Of a DNA stretch of 64,000 nt, positions 50,503 through 59,960 are shown in pieces (position 1 is the first letter of the stretch; each line of letters opens with the position of its first letter). The notes beneath the pieces are model-generated. The model ran no database searches. It had not been told where the DNA came from and saw only the letters and a program-made list of their open reading frames with translations. The translations under genes were made by a program, and so were the position numbers. Source of the stretch: Spirosoma sordidisoli (GTDB lineage Bacteria; Bacteroidota; Bacteroidia; Cytophagales; Spirosomataceae). The stretch spans positions 434,001 through 498,000 of the forward strand of contig NZ_SBLB01000005.1 in assembly GCF_004138325.1 (NCBI RefSeq), read 5' to 3'.

Positions 50503-52550
50503 TTAACAACTTTCAGGGTGCCCTGCATCAGCGACGAATGGCCGGGGAAGGTGCAGACGAACTGATAATCGCCGGGCTCGGTGGGCGCTACGAAATAGAT
50601 GCTCTCGTTGCTCTCGGGCTGCAGAATGTTCGTATGGAACAGCACATCGGCCGAGTTGGGCACGTAGTTCATCTTAGGACCATTCAGGTTCAGCCGGAGG
50701 GCTGCGTTGCCGACGGCATTGGCCGCGCCGGGTTTGGTGATGACGCAGTTGTGCAGCATGTCGTCGTTGTTGTTGAAAACCAGCTTCACCCGGCTACCGG
50801 CTTTCACCTCCAGCTTCTCGGTGTCGAACTTGAGGCCCGGCTTTGTCCCGATCGTCAGGGTCTGGTCGGGGCCGTTGGTCCAGTCGGCGGGAAGCTCCGT
50901 GATGCGTTTGGCGCGCTGCGGACCAGCGGTGGCGCGGCTGGCGGCAGCGGGTTTGGTGCTTTTACCTTTGGTGGCCATGCCGGCATCTTTGGCGGTACTG
51001 GCCATCATGGCGCTGTGGTCGTGGCTGGCCGAAGCGGGGCGGGCCGCCACTGTAGCCCGCTCGCCGGGAGCAATGGCGTTGAGCGTATAATAGCCCGTGG
51101 GGTGCAGCAAGGCCAGGTTTCCCGAAGCCGCCCGAACGCCTTCCAGCTTCACCTCATGGATGTACCCTTCGCGCAGGGCCGTATCGGCTACAATGCGGGC
51201 GCTCATACCATCCGGAGCCACAACGATACCCCGGATCGGAACGGGCCGCGCATCTTCGATGGGGCTGCCGTAGGTTTTGTGGTAGCGGTAGGTGAAGCTG
51301 TTGAGGCTGTAGCTGGCCGGGTCTTCGGCGGTTTTGCGGTCGACAGGCAGCGTGAACGTCACCTCAAAGCCATCGGGCTTCGAGCGGATAGTCTTCATCT
51401 CGAAGGGCGTTTTGCCGGTCCAGACAAGTCGCTGGATACCATATGGGTCTTTGCCGGTAGCGGCCCAGCCCCGGCTCGTCATGCCCACGAACATCGATCC
51501 ATCCTGCCCCCATACGGTGCGGATAATGCCCGACTGGAAACCCTCGCGGAACGGAAAACAGGCACCCTGCCACTCGCCGTTGACTTTCTCCAGCGCCACC
51601 CGCATGATCTTGCTATGCCCCTGATCGCCTACGAACAGCTGACCGCTGAATGGTCCGAAGGCTCCATTGGTGGTATCTTCCTTGAAATCTGACGTCGAGA
51701 TGCCCATCAGCGTGTGCGGAAACCAGACCGCCGGTACTTTCAGCTCTTTAATGGTCTTGGCCACCTCGTGCATGGGCTTGCCTGTGCTTGGTACATCACT
51801 TGGTTTGAGCGTCAGGGGAGAGCCCGGCTCGCTCGTCCAGCGCAGGCCTGCCGGGTTGCCCGCAAACGCGCCCTTGGTGAGGTGCGTCATCCGGCCCGAC
51901 CCGACCCAGTCGCCCTGATTTTCGGTATAAAAAATGCTGCCGTCGCGCAGGACGCCGAAGCCGGCCGGCGAGCGCATGCCCGTAGCCCAGGGCGTCATCT
52001 CGCCGGTTTCGGTCAGCTTCAGCATCCAGCCGCGCCACTTGGCCAGGCTGGCTCCGTAGCCGATCCAGTCGAGGTTGAGGGTAATGACCATATCGCCGTC
52101 GGGCAGCAGCACGGGACCGTAGCTGTACTCGTGGTAATTGCCCGACAGGGGCCATTTGTAGAACGACTTGTACTCATCGGCTACCTCGTCGCCATCGGTA
52201 TCGATCAGCTTGGTGACTTCGCCCCGCTGGGTGCAGAGGAGATAGCCTTTAGGATGCCACATCAGCCCCAGCGGCTCGTGGAGGCCGGTCGCAAACCGTT
52301 TGAAGGTCGGTACCCGGCTTCCCTGCATGTAGGGATTGCCGATCAGCCAGACCTCACCCCGGCGGGTGCAGGCCGCCAGCCGACCGTCGGGCAACGGGGC
52401 CAGACCGCCCACTTCGAGTTTTATATCTTCCGGAATCGGGAGGGTAATGATTCGGTAATAGTCGCCTTCCGTAGCCGGCCTGTTCTGGCCAGAAGCGCCT
52501 GCGTAGAGCAGGGTCAACGAAAGGGTAACGAGCGTGATGAGTTTTTTCAT
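50499..52550 (-). CDS. Beta-propeller dehydrogenase-like protein with C-terminal cupredoxin
   Basis: A 683-residue exported protein (signal peptide about 1-21, GASGQ). Residues about 30-410 form a propeller of the sorbosone-dehydrogenase-like type (GGLAPLPDGRLAACTRRGEV, GLHEPLGLMWHPKGYLLCTQ, QLFVGDQGHSKIMRV). A spacer with His/Met-rich text (SHDHSAMMAS) and Ala/Lys follows. Residues about 565-683 are an azurin/plastocyanin-like domain with type 1 copper ligands in DDMLHNCVI and FVCTFPGHSSLMQG. Periplasmic oxidation of a sugar or alcohol coupled to copper is plausible. The domain order is the reverse of the protein at 30836-33703. Confidence 0.85.
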   Translation of the reverse strand: MKKLITLVTLSLTLLYAGASGQNRPATEGDYYRIITLPIPEDIKLEVGGLAPLPDGRLAACTRRGEVWLIGNPYMQGSRVPTFKRFATGLHEPLGLMWHPKGYLLCTQRGEVTKLIDTDGDEVADEYKSFYKWPLSGNYHEYSYGPVLLPDGDMVITLNLDWIGYGASLAKWRGWMLKLTETGEMTPWATGMRSPAGFGVLRDGSIFYTENQGDWVGSGRMTHLTKGAFAGNPAGLRWTSEPGSPLTLKPSDVPSTGKPMHEVAKTIKELKVPAVWFPHTLMGISTSDFKEDTTNGAFGPFSGQLFVGDQGHSKIMRVALEKVNGEWQGACFPFREGFQSGIIRTVWGQDGSMFVGMTSRGWAATGKDPYGIQRLVWTGKTPFEMKTIRSKPDGFEVTFTLPVDRKTAEDPASYSLNSFTYRYHKTYGSPIEDARPVPIRGIVVAPDGMSARIVADTALREGYIHEVKLEGVRAASGNLALLHPTGYYTLNAIAPGERATVAARPASASHDHSAMMASTAKDAGMATKGKSTKPAAASRATAGPQRAKRITELPADWTNGPDQTLTIGTKPGLKFDTEKLEVKAGSRVKLVFNNNDDMLHNCVITKPGAANAVGNAALRLNLNGPKMNYVPNSADVLFHTNILQPESNESIYFVAPTEPGDYQFVCTFPGHSSLMQGTLKVVK

Positions 52551-52621
52551 GGTTTTACTAAGCGGCCAGCCTTCTAGACCTGAATGGGCGGTTCGATCCG
52601 TTCAGGGGTTGTTTCAAAACA

Positions 52622-52957
52622 TCAGGCAATGCGTAATCCGTTTTCTGTAGGTCGTTCGGTTTGTAAGAGCGTAACGGTGCCATCGTCGGCAACGGCACCC
52701 AGCACCAGACATTCGCTCATGAAGGTGGCGATCTGTTTGGGCGGGAAGTTCACCACGGCCACGAGTTGTTTACCGACCAGGTCTTCCGGCTGATACAGCC
52801 TGGTCAGCTGCGCCGAGGTCCGTTTGGTGCCGAGCGTACCGAAGTCGATGGTCAGCTTGTAGGCGGGTTTGCGGGCCTGCGGGAAAGCCTCGACCGCCAC
52901 TACGGTTCCGGTGCGGATCTCTACCTTTTCGAAGTCAGCCCAGGTTAAGGTGTTCAT
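52622..52957 (-). CDS. csaA: tRNA-binding domain chaperone-like protein CsaA
   Basis: A 111-residue OB-fold protein typical of CsaA: FEKVEIRTGTVVAVEAFP, PAYKLTIDFG, TSAQLTRLYQPEDLVGKQLV, AVVNFPPKQIATFMSE and the ending ENGLRIA. CsaA dimers bind tRNA and show secretion-chaperone activity. Its start overlaps the stop of the upstream gene by one base (TGATG), so translation is probably coupled. Confidence 0.93.
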   Translation of the reverse strand: MNTLTWADFEKVEIRTGTVVAVEAFPQARKPAYKLTIDFGTLGTKRTSAQLTRLYQPEDLVGKQLVAVVNFPPKQIATFMSECLVLGAVADDGTVTLLQTERPTENGLRIA

Positions 52958-54663
52958 CAGAATAGAATCGAATACTGGACCGTTCCGGCGCCGTTTTTGA
53001 CCGCCACCGGCAGCAGCAGTTCCTGTTTGCCATTGCTCTGCCGGAGCTTTGTTTTTGCCTTTGGGTCGAACTGTACGTAATAGCTGTAGTCATCAATGGC
53101 ATACAGGCCTTTGCCCACTTCCTCGATGGTTTTCCCGGCTGCAATCCGGCAGTAAGGGGTACCATCGGGCGACCCGTTCAGGGTCAGTGTCCGGTCGAGG
53201 CCGCTCCGGCCGGCGCTTTCCGGGCGGGGCCGAACGGCGTCGGTCACGGTAGCGCCAGCCAGCGTGTATTCGACCGTTGGGTAGCCAGCCTTGTCGAGTG
53301 TATAGCCTTTGTATTGCAGGGTGTTCTCGCCCAGGCTGTCGGGCCAGGCGGTGGCGTCGTTGGTCAGCACCATCAGGCTGGTCTGCGCCGGTAGCCTGAC
53401 CACGGGTCCCAGCGGGCTCAGGAGCTGCGGCTCACCCCGCTCGTACCACATTTCGGTGGCGTTGGCAAAATCGCCTTTCCAGGCCTGGAGCAGCGCCATC
53501 TGGTTCAGATCGAGCGTGAAGTGGTAACCGCCGGGCGACCCTACCGACAGGCTGTGTGTACGTTTGTAATTCTCGCCCGGCACCTGTACGAACGAACGAA
53601 TCAGCTCAGGGCGGGTCGAGGGTTTTACGCTCACAACCCCAACCGGATCCGGCTCGGGGAGCGACGCCAGGGCGTGAAGCGGCTGGGGGCGCGTACCGGC
53701 CTGCGACACAAACAAACCCAGCCCCGGCCGGAACCAGGAGCGCGAAAAATACACCTCCACGTCGTGTGGACCGGCGCTGAGGGTTACGTTGCCTACGCTG
53801 GGCTGGCCGAGTTCACGGTGGCTGATGGGAATGATCTCTTTCCCGTCGATCCAGACGCCACCCTGGCCGCCCTGATTCAGCTCGAACTGGTAGTCGCCCG
53901 CCTGTAAGGTCGTTAGCTTGCCGGCAAAAAAGATCGTGTACTGACGCGGCTGGCCATACGACACTTCGTAGTTGATGGTGCTGGTCGTATCCTGCTTTAA
54001 CACTTTGCGGGTGCGGGCTTCGGCGCGGTTGTCGATGTACTGCCCTTCTACGATGGTGTAGCTGACCGGACTGCTCCACTGCGCCACCCGGCGGGGCGAC
54101 AACACCCGGTACCCGGCATTCCGTACGGCTACCGACCCTTTCGGGCTCACAACGGCTACCGTACCGGCGGCTTTGCCAGCCAGTGTCTGCCCTTCGCGTA
54201 CGGTTATGCCGTTGATGATGAGTTTTTCGAGAATGGCCGGGCTGTTGCCTTTGGGGGTTTTATACCAGACTTCTATTTTTTGCCAGAGCCCCGGCGCTTT
54301 CATGAGCCGGGTCAGGTCGGCGACCCGATTCAGGGCGAGCGTTTGGCCGGTCGGCAGCAGCAGTGACACCTCGGCGCCAACGGTCGTCAGCAGCTCGAAG
54401 CGCAGCTGGAAATCGTCGGTAGGGGTGGCCAGCACCAGCGGCTCACCGGAACCCACCAGCAGGCTGCTGCCAGACTTGGTTTGTAGCGACGTGCCATCGG
54501 GGTTGGTACCTACCGAACCCGCCAGCTGCCAGCCCGCCGGTCGGCTGAGTTGAGCGATCGGTAACGCAGGCAGATCAGACTGGGCAAACAGCGGGCCCGA
54601 GAGCAGCCCACCCAGCAAGAGAGCCGCCACCCGGCGACTCACAGATAGGGAAAATGAGGTCAT
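52957..54663 (-). CDS. Exported DUF1080-like and PA14-domain protein
   Basis: A 568-residue protein with a signal peptide (about 1-28, GPLFAQ). Residues about 60-190 resemble a DUF1080/LamG-like sandwich (DFQLRFELLT, APGLWQKIEVWYKT, LEKLIINGITVREG). Residues about 205-335 match a PA14 carbohydrate-binding domain (IFFAGKLTTLQAGDYQFEL, GVWIDGKEIIP, LSAGPHDVEVYFSRS). The last ~230 residues look beta-rich and are not identified. It is divergent from the propeller gene at 54801 and coupled to csaA, so a sugar-related envelope role is likely but not proven. The ATG at 54663 fits the signal peptide. Confidence 0.75.
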   Translation of the reverse strand: MTSFSLSVSRRVAALLLGGLLSGPLFAQSDLPALPIAQLSRPAGWQLAGSVGTNPDGTSLQTKSGSSLLVGSGEPLVLATPTDDFQLRFELLTTVGAEVSLLLPTGQTLALNRVADLTRLMKAPGLWQKIEVWYKTPKGNSPAILEKLIINGITVREGQTLAGKAAGTVAVVSPKGSVAVRNAGYRVLSPRRVAQWSSPVSYTIVEGQYIDNRAEARTRKVLKQDTTSTINYEVSYGQPRQYTIFFAGKLTTLQAGDYQFELNQGGQGGVWIDGKEIIPISHRELGQPSVGNVTLSAGPHDVEVYFSRSWFRPGLGLFVSQAGTRPQPLHALASLPEPDPVGVVSVKPSTRPELIRSFVQVPGENYKRTHSLSVGSPGGYHFTLDLNQMALLQAWKGDFANATEMWYERGEPQLLSPLGPVVRLPAQTSLMVLTNDATAWPDSLGENTLQYKGYTLDKAGYPTVEYTLAGATVTDAVRPRPESAGRSGLDRTLTLNGSPDGTPYCRIAAGKTIEEVGKGLYAIDDYSYYVQFDPKAKTKLRQSNGKQELLLPVAVKNGAGTVQYSILF

Positions 54664-54800
54664 ATGGAAAGCAAAGCGGAAATGCTCAAAATTGTACTCT
54701 AAAAGCCAAAAAACCACTACTTTTCCTGTCTTCCGACGAAAACTTTTGCCCAGCTCGCTCCGTTTACCCCACGTATCTGAGCTTACTACGTATTACTCCC

Positions 54801-56153
54801 ATGAAGACGTCCTACTTACTGACAACGGCCGCGGCTCTGCTGGTCGGCACCACCGCGCTGGCCCACAACGGCTCTCCCCGTAAACCGGCAAAGCCCGCTC
54901 CGTCCCGAACGGCGGCTGCCGATCCGGCAGGTATAAAATTGACGAGTGGTTTTCAGGCAACAGTCTATGCAGATAACCTCGGAAAGGCCCGACATATTGC
55001 GATAGAGCCTACAACCGGAACGGTATTCGTGAAGCTCGACCGGCTGAAAGACGGCAAAGGCATCGTTCAGCTTTCCGATACCAACGGCGATGGTCAGGCC
55101 GACCAGACCTCCATGTTCGGAACCTACCCGGGAACGGGGGCTGCTATCTATAACGGCTACCTCTACGCATCGGCCGATACGGCTGTTTTTCGGTATAAGC
55201 TGACCAACGGCCGCGTGCTGGAAACTACTCAGCCCGAAACCATTGTAACGGGATTGACCCTGCAGCGTCAGCACGCCAGCAAATCACTGGCGGTATCGCC
55301 CGATGGGAAGCTGTACGTCAACTTCGGTGCGCCCTCGAACGCCTGCCAGGAAAAAGACCGGACCCAGGGCTCCAAAGGGCAGGACCCCTGCCCGATTCTG
55401 GAGAACTACGGCGGTATCTGGGTCTTCGATGCCAACAAACCCCGGCAGCGGCAGGCCGACGGTAAACGCTACGCCACCGGTATCCGTAACGCCGTAGCTC
55501 TCGACTGGAACACCGCCAACAACACGCTGTATGCGCTTCAGCACGGCCGAGATATGCTGGCTACGCTGTATCCCGGTATGTACACCAACGAGCAAAGTGC
55601 CGAACTGCCGAGCGAAGAGTTCCTGATGGTGAAGGAAGGGTCGGATTTCGGCTGGCCGTACTGCTACAACGACCAGAATCAGAATAAGAAAGTACTGGCT
55701 CCCGAATACGGGGGCGACGGCAAAAAACAGGACCGCTGCGCCGGTAAAGAAAAGCCCATTATGGCGTTTCCGGGCCACTGGGCTCCTAACGATCTGCTTT
55801 TTTATACCGGTAATGCTTTTCCGGCCCGCTACAAAAACGGGGCCTTCGTTTGTTTCCACGGGTCGTGGAACCGGGCTCCGCTGAATCAGGGCGGTTACTT
55901 TGTGGCCTTCATTCCGTTTGGCAAAGATGGCCGCCCGTCGGGGCCGTATGAAGTGTTCGCCGAGAACTTTGCCGGGGTAGCCGAACAGGGACAACCCGGC
56001 AAGAACGCCAACGCCGGTAAACTCGAGCTGGCCAGTCCCGGCGACGCCAAAGCCCGGCCGGTCGGCCTGGCGCAGGGCCCCGACGGTTCGCTGTTTATTA
56101 CCGATTCGGTAAAAGGTAAGGTCTGGCGGGTGACGCATACGGCGAAGAAATAG
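54801..56153 (+). CDS. PQQ-dependent sugar dehydrogenase-like (sorbosone dehydrogenase) propeller protein
   Basis: A 450-residue exported protein (signal MKTSYLLTTAAALLVGTTAL, then AHNG). It shows the propeller pattern of soluble glucose/sorbosone dehydrogenases: KLTSGFQATVYADNLGKARH, LSDTNGDGQADQTSMFGTYP, KSLAVSPDGKLYVNFGAPSN, YATGIRNAVALDWN, SDFGWPYCYND and AQGPDGSLFITDSVKGKVWR. Family members oxidise sugars with PQQ in the periplasm. It is divergent from the PA14 gene. ATG 54801 starts the signal peptide; an in-frame start at 54654 would overlap the divergent gene. Confidence 0.88.
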   Translation: MKTSYLLTTAAALLVGTTALAHNGSPRKPAKPAPSRTAAADPAGIKLTSGFQATVYADNLGKARHIAIEPTTGTVFVKLDRLKDGKGIVQLSDTNGDGQADQTSMFGTYPGTGAAIYNGYLYASADTAVFRYKLTNGRVLETTQPETIVTGLTLQRQHASKSLAVSPDGKLYVNFGAPSNACQEKDRTQGSKGQDPCPILENYGGIWVFDANKPRQRQADGKRYATGIRNAVALDWNTANNTLYALQHGRDMLATLYPGMYTNEQSAELPSEEFLMVKEGSDFGWPYCYNDQNQNKKVLAPEYGGDGKKQDRCAGKEKPIMAFPGHWAPNDLLFYTGNAFPARYKNGAFVCFHGSWNRAPLNQGGYFVAFIPFGKDGRPSGPYEVFAENFAGVAEQGQPGKNANAGKLELASPGDAKARPVGLAQGPDGSLFITDSVKGKVWRVTHTAKK

Positions 56154-56418
56154 CCGTATTCAGGGAAGCCGGTTCGTTCCGCATCGATGGCTCAGGCTGC
56201 TGCGGTACGGCTGGCCTTTCTGACTAGCCGGCGGATTTTTTGGACGAGACAGCTCTTCGGGTAAAACCAATCAGCCGCAAACGTCAGGCGTGATGGGTAC
56301 TTTCCTCGAGGAGTAAGGGTATTTTTGGTTAGTGGGCCTATAGGTTATTGGGGAATTGAGGGCAAATACTCATTTTTGTAGTTGGTCAGATCGTCATAGT
56401 TGACCTGATATTACGAAT

Positions 56419-56853
56419 ATGTCTCTGAAAGGCCCCATTATTTCCATTGAAGATGACCCTGACGATCAGTTTATGATCGAACATACCATCCGTAAACTGG
56501 GCGTCGCCAACCCAATTCGTTTCTTCGGCAATGGTCAGGAAGCGCTCGACTACCTGGAATCTACGACCGAGCAGCCGTTTCTGATGTTGTGCGATATTAA
56601 CATGCCGATCATGAACGGCATCGAGTTGCGGCAGCGCATCAACCAGAGCGAATACCTGAGCCGAAAAGCTATTCCGTTCGTGTACCTGACCACAACGGCC
56701 AGCGAAGAATCGGTCAATGCGGCCTATGCTGCCATGGTACAGGGTTTTTACGAGAAAGCCCCCAGCGCCAGCGCCTTCCAGGATCAGCTCAAACTAATTA
56801 TCGACTACTGGCAGAACTGCCTGCACCCCAACCGATATATTCATTTCGTTTAA
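56419..56853 (+). CDS. Single-domain response regulator
   Basis: A 144-residue CheY/Rcp1-like receiver domain. The acidic pocket is E11-D12-D13, the phospho-acceptor is D59 in LCDINMPIMNG, the Thr switch is in YLTTTAS and the conserved Lys in FYEKAPS. It has no output domain, so it acts by protein contact. Similar Rcp1-type receivers partner with hybrid or phytochrome-like kinases, but no kinase is adjacent, so it is an orphan. A 265-base gap without clear features precedes it. Confidence 0.92.
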   Translation: MSLKGPIISIEDDPDDQFMIEHTIRKLGVANPIRFFGNGQEALDYLESTTEQPFLMLCDINMPIMNGIELRQRINQSEYLSRKAIPFVYLTTTASEESVNAAYAAMVQGFYEKAPSASAFQDQLKLIIDYWQNCLHPNRYIHFV

Positions 56854-56947
56854 ATCTCCCGCAGCTGCCCGCTGTAAAGTAAGGCGCATTTATCATCGTG
56901 GTCAGTGCAGATACGGATTGTGGCGGGGTTGACGTACCGACGGGTTG

Positions 56948-59524
56948 CTACTCAAAGGCGGTCAGGGTGATGGTAGCGTAGTAAAAGCCGCCGACAGCCG
57001 GGCCGGCCGTGAAGGTGGTATACGGTCGGTTGAGCAGGTTCGTACCGCCGATTTTGATGGATAAAGGGCCAACAGCCCGGTCGGGTTGGGCGAGGGTATA
57101 ACTCACCTGCGCGTCGAACGTGTTGATCGGCGGAACGACACCCGTTGCCAGCGACGATTGCCACAAAAACGATGACTGGTATTTGTAGTTGATCGAAAAA
57201 CCAATGCCCTTCCAGAGGGCTTGGTTGCCGATGCCGACGTTCGTAATCCACTGGGGGGTGTTAAACGCTTCTTCGAGACCGTCGCCCTGGTCGGTGCGGT
57301 CGAGCCGGGCCAGCGACGCATTGCCCGAAACAACCCAGTTACGTCCTGCCGAATGCCGAATACCCAGGCTGGCGCCGTAGTTGTAGACGCTGGTTTTTGA
57401 GTTGGTCCAGAGCCGATAACGGTCCTGCCGGTTACGATCGGCCAGGTAGTAGGCCACCGAGTCGAGCTGGGAGCCACGGGGAATGTTAGCTTCTACCTGA
57501 GCTATGAAATTCCGGTATACGTTGTAGTAGAAATCGGCGTCGATGTAGAGCTTCTGGCCGAAAAACAGGCCTTTGTAGCCCAGTTCAAGGCTGTTTACCT
57601 GCTCAGGTTTGATATAGGTATAGGTGTTTGACTTCAGCAACCCTTTATTCTTCTGAATGGCCTGTTCGGCGGTCAGCCGGTTGGTGTTCACGTCGGTATT
57701 GATCGCGGCCTGAAAGGCGTCGACAGATGTCCGGAAATACGAGTTTTCGAAGATGCCCTGCGACATCACCCGCAGGCCACCCACGCGCTTTACCCCGCCT
57801 GAGTTGACGTTGGAAAACGCTTCGAAGAGCGACGGAAACCGGTAGCCGCTCTGGTATGACGCCCGGAGCGTATGCTGGGCCTGCAACGAATAGACCGCCG
57901 ACAGCCGCGGATTCAGCCGGGCGTCGAAATATCGGTTCTTGTCGAGCCGGAGCGATCCGCTCAGCTTCAGTCTCTCGCCGAAGAACGAGCGCGAGGCCTG
58001 TATAAATCCTCCTATTTTGTAGTAGACCAGGTTGCGGTCGCTGCCATCCGGGTTGATGAAGTAATTGCCATCGGGGAAAACGACGTACTGGCGGTAATCG
58101 AAACCCGCCAGCAGCTGAATGCCGGTTTGTTCGCGGAACCTGGCCCAACGCACCTTCGTCGGCTCAATCTGCCCTTCGGCATGGTAGAGCCACGACCGTA
58201 CGCGCAGGGCCGCGCCAACATCCCAGTTGTTGATGTCGCGGAGTTTGTCGGCCTGTTCGCTGAACCGGTCCGAACCGGGTTGCGGTCGTCCGGCATCGGC
58301 GGTGGTGCGGGCCGCCCGGAGCGCGTCGGTTACGGGCTGTCCGGCGCGGGTGCTGGCCAGAAACTGGCTGGTAAAGTCGCTGAACCACTGGTTGTCGGAC
58401 TTGTAGCCCCGGTCGATGTTTTCGGCCATGGAGCGGATGTTGTACGAGTCGCCGGTGTTTTCGCGGCTGTGGTAGATCCGGATCTGAACCGAGGGCGATT
58501 CGAGCGTAACGCCGTGCTGGTCGAGTCGGTAATTCTCCAGCCGGAAGCGGTTGGTACGCTGGTAAACATTGTCGAGGGTGGCGGCTTTGTACCGATACGA
58601 GAGGGTGAGCGCAGGACGAATGCGCCAGAACACGCCCACATCGCCCCGCAGATTATTGAGCCGCAGATCAGTCGTTTCGTCTTCAAAATAACCCGTTCGG
58701 GCTATGACGTAGCGCTGGCCGTTGAGGGTCAGCGACCGGCGGTTGGCCGATTCGTTGCCGTACGAATTGACGGCATCAGCGGCCGGATTCGCTGCGCCGG
58801 TCAGACCGAGTGACAGGTTGGCGTTGGGATTCAGGTCCGTTGCGTCGCGCGCGATCCAGTCGTAGCCACGCTGGTAGGTCAGGTTGATCCTGACAGCCAG
58901 CCGCGGGCCGAGCGTACGGGCGTATCGGAAGCTGGTTTCGCTATACGCCCTGGCCGGGGTGAGCGGACTGCTGAGGTGATTGACGCCGGTTTTCTGGCTA
59001 ACGCTCAGGCCGGCTGACGTAAACGGGTCTTTGGTGATCAGCTGCGCCAGGCCGTTCAGCGCGTTCATACCGTAAAGTGCCGAAGCCGCACCGGGTACGA
59101 TCTCGACGCGTTCAATATCCAGGTCGGACGGAGCCAGGGCGTTGGCGATGGGCGCGCCGATATGCGGGGCCTGATTGTCCATACCGTCGACCAGCTGAAC
59201 GAAGCGGACGTTGGTGGAGTTGGCAAAGCCGCGTGTGTTGTATACTTTGAAACCCAGGCTGGGCGTAAGCAGCTGAACCCCTTTCAGGGTTTCTATGGCA
59301 TCGAAATAGGACGGTTGCGCCGACAGCCGAATCTGCCGCTCGTCGAGCCGTTCGATGCTGACCGGCGAGGTCATCAGGCGTTCCGACACGCGCGAGGCCG
59401 ATACGACGATCTCATCCAGCCGAACCAGACGAAGCGAATCTACCGGTTTGATAGTACTGTCTGGCTGAACAGCCCCCCGTGTGAGAGACGTCACGAAGAA
59501 AAGCAGCAAGCACAGGTGCTTCAT
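56948..59524 (-). CDS. TonB-dependent outer-membrane receptor
   Basis: An 858-residue receptor. The signal peptide is MKHLCLLLFFVTSLTRG. The plug begins DEIVVSASRVSERLMTSPVS and contains VQLLTPSLGFKVYNTRGFAN, DIERVEIVPGAASALYGMNA and LITKDPF. A long barrel of alternating strands ends in an aromatic-terminated strand (ATITLTAFE). There is no carboxypeptidase-like N-terminal extension and no SusD partner, so it is more like a siderophore, metal or cofactor receptor than a SusC protein. A ModE-like regulator follows the upstream repeat region on the same strand. The open frame upstream of 59524 is repeat DNA and not part of the gene. Confidence 0.92.
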   Translation of the reverse strand: MKHLCLLLFFVTSLTRGAVQPDSTIKPVDSLRLVRLDEIVVSASRVSERLMTSPVSIERLDERQIRLSAQPSYFDAIETLKGVQLLTPSLGFKVYNTRGFANSTNVRFVQLVDGMDNQAPHIGAPIANALAPSDLDIERVEIVPGAASALYGMNALNGLAQLITKDPFTSAGLSVSQKTGVNHLSSPLTPARAYSETSFRYARTLGPRLAVRINLTYQRGYDWIARDATDLNPNANLSLGLTGAANPAADAVNSYGNESANRRSLTLNGQRYVIARTGYFEDETTDLRLNNLRGDVGVFWRIRPALTLSYRYKAATLDNVYQRTNRFRLENYRLDQHGVTLESPSVQIRIYHSRENTGDSYNIRSMAENIDRGYKSDNQWFSDFTSQFLASTRAGQPVTDALRAARTTADAGRPQPGSDRFSEQADKLRDINNWDVGAALRVRSWLYHAEGQIEPTKVRWARFREQTGIQLLAGFDYRQYVVFPDGNYFINPDGSDRNLVYYKIGGFIQASRSFFGERLKLSGSLRLDKNRYFDARLNPRLSAVYSLQAQHTLRASYQSGYRFPSLFEAFSNVNSGGVKRVGGLRVMSQGIFENSYFRTSVDAFQAAINTDVNTNRLTAEQAIQKNKGLLKSNTYTYIKPEQVNSLELGYKGLFFGQKLYIDADFYYNVYRNFIAQVEANIPRGSQLDSVAYYLADRNRQDRYRLWTNSKTSVYNYGASLGIRHSAGRNWVVSGNASLARLDRTDQGDGLEEAFNTPQWITNVGIGNQALWKGIGFSINYKYQSSFLWQSSLATGVVPPINTFDAQVSYTLAQPDRAVGPLSIKIGGTNLLNRPYTTFTAGPAVGGFYYATITLTAFE

Positions 59525-59638
59525 GCAGGTCGTTATTTCTGATGAAATATAACGGTCGTTCTGGTTCGACGGAAATAACGGTCCGAAATAATGACGCAAC
59601 GGGTGAACCCGTGCGCTGCTGTCTCGCGGTGTGGCGTT

Positions 59639-59662
59639 GTAGAGACGCAACCCTTTGCGTCT
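59639..59662. repeat. Small palindrome related to the 50.4 kb element
   Basis: The core agacgcaa-ccc-ttgcgtct is a self-complementary variant of the gtagagacgcg palindrome at 50354-50380. Two sites in 10 kb support an interspersed family. Confidence 0.55.
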
Positions 59663-59669
59663 AGCGCCC

Positions 59670-59958
59670 GGATGGTTTGTTGCTGTCGCGCGCGTGGGCC
59701 AACTACGCGTCCCGGTGCGGACACGCCCCACGGTGGTGGGGTTGTGTCTCCTGTTCGGATGGTTTATTGCTGTCGCATGGGTGGTCCAACTACGCGTCCC
59801 GGTGCGGACACGCCCCACGGTGGTGGGGTTGTGTCTCCTGTTCGGATGGTTTATTGCTGTCGCATGGGTGGTCCAACTACGCGTCCCGGTGCGGACACGG
59901 ACCACGGTGGTGTAGACCACGCGTCCCGGACTACGCGTCCCGGACTACGCGTCCCGGT
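59670..59958. repeat. 87-bp minisatellite plus 14-bp tandem repeats
   Basis: A unit starting ggatggttt repeats with a period of exactly 87 bases at 59670, 59757 and 59844 (third copy partial, to about 59910). It is followed by three copies of a ~14-base word ctacgcgtcccgga up to 59958. Units 2 and 3 are almost identical. As 87 is a multiple of three, several frames stay open without meaning. The array lies between the TonB receptor and the ModE-like gene. Confidence 0.85.
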
Positions 59959-59960
59959 TT

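Noticed and set aside
59525..59920. N-terminal extension of the TonB receptor with RTGTRSW-type repeats
   Set aside because: It translates an 87-base minisatellite and lies upstream of a perfect signal peptide at 59524, so it is not part of the protein.
59670..59958. CRISPR-like array
   Set aside because: Repeats are contiguous with identical spacers, there is no repeat-spacer alternation, and no cas gene is near.
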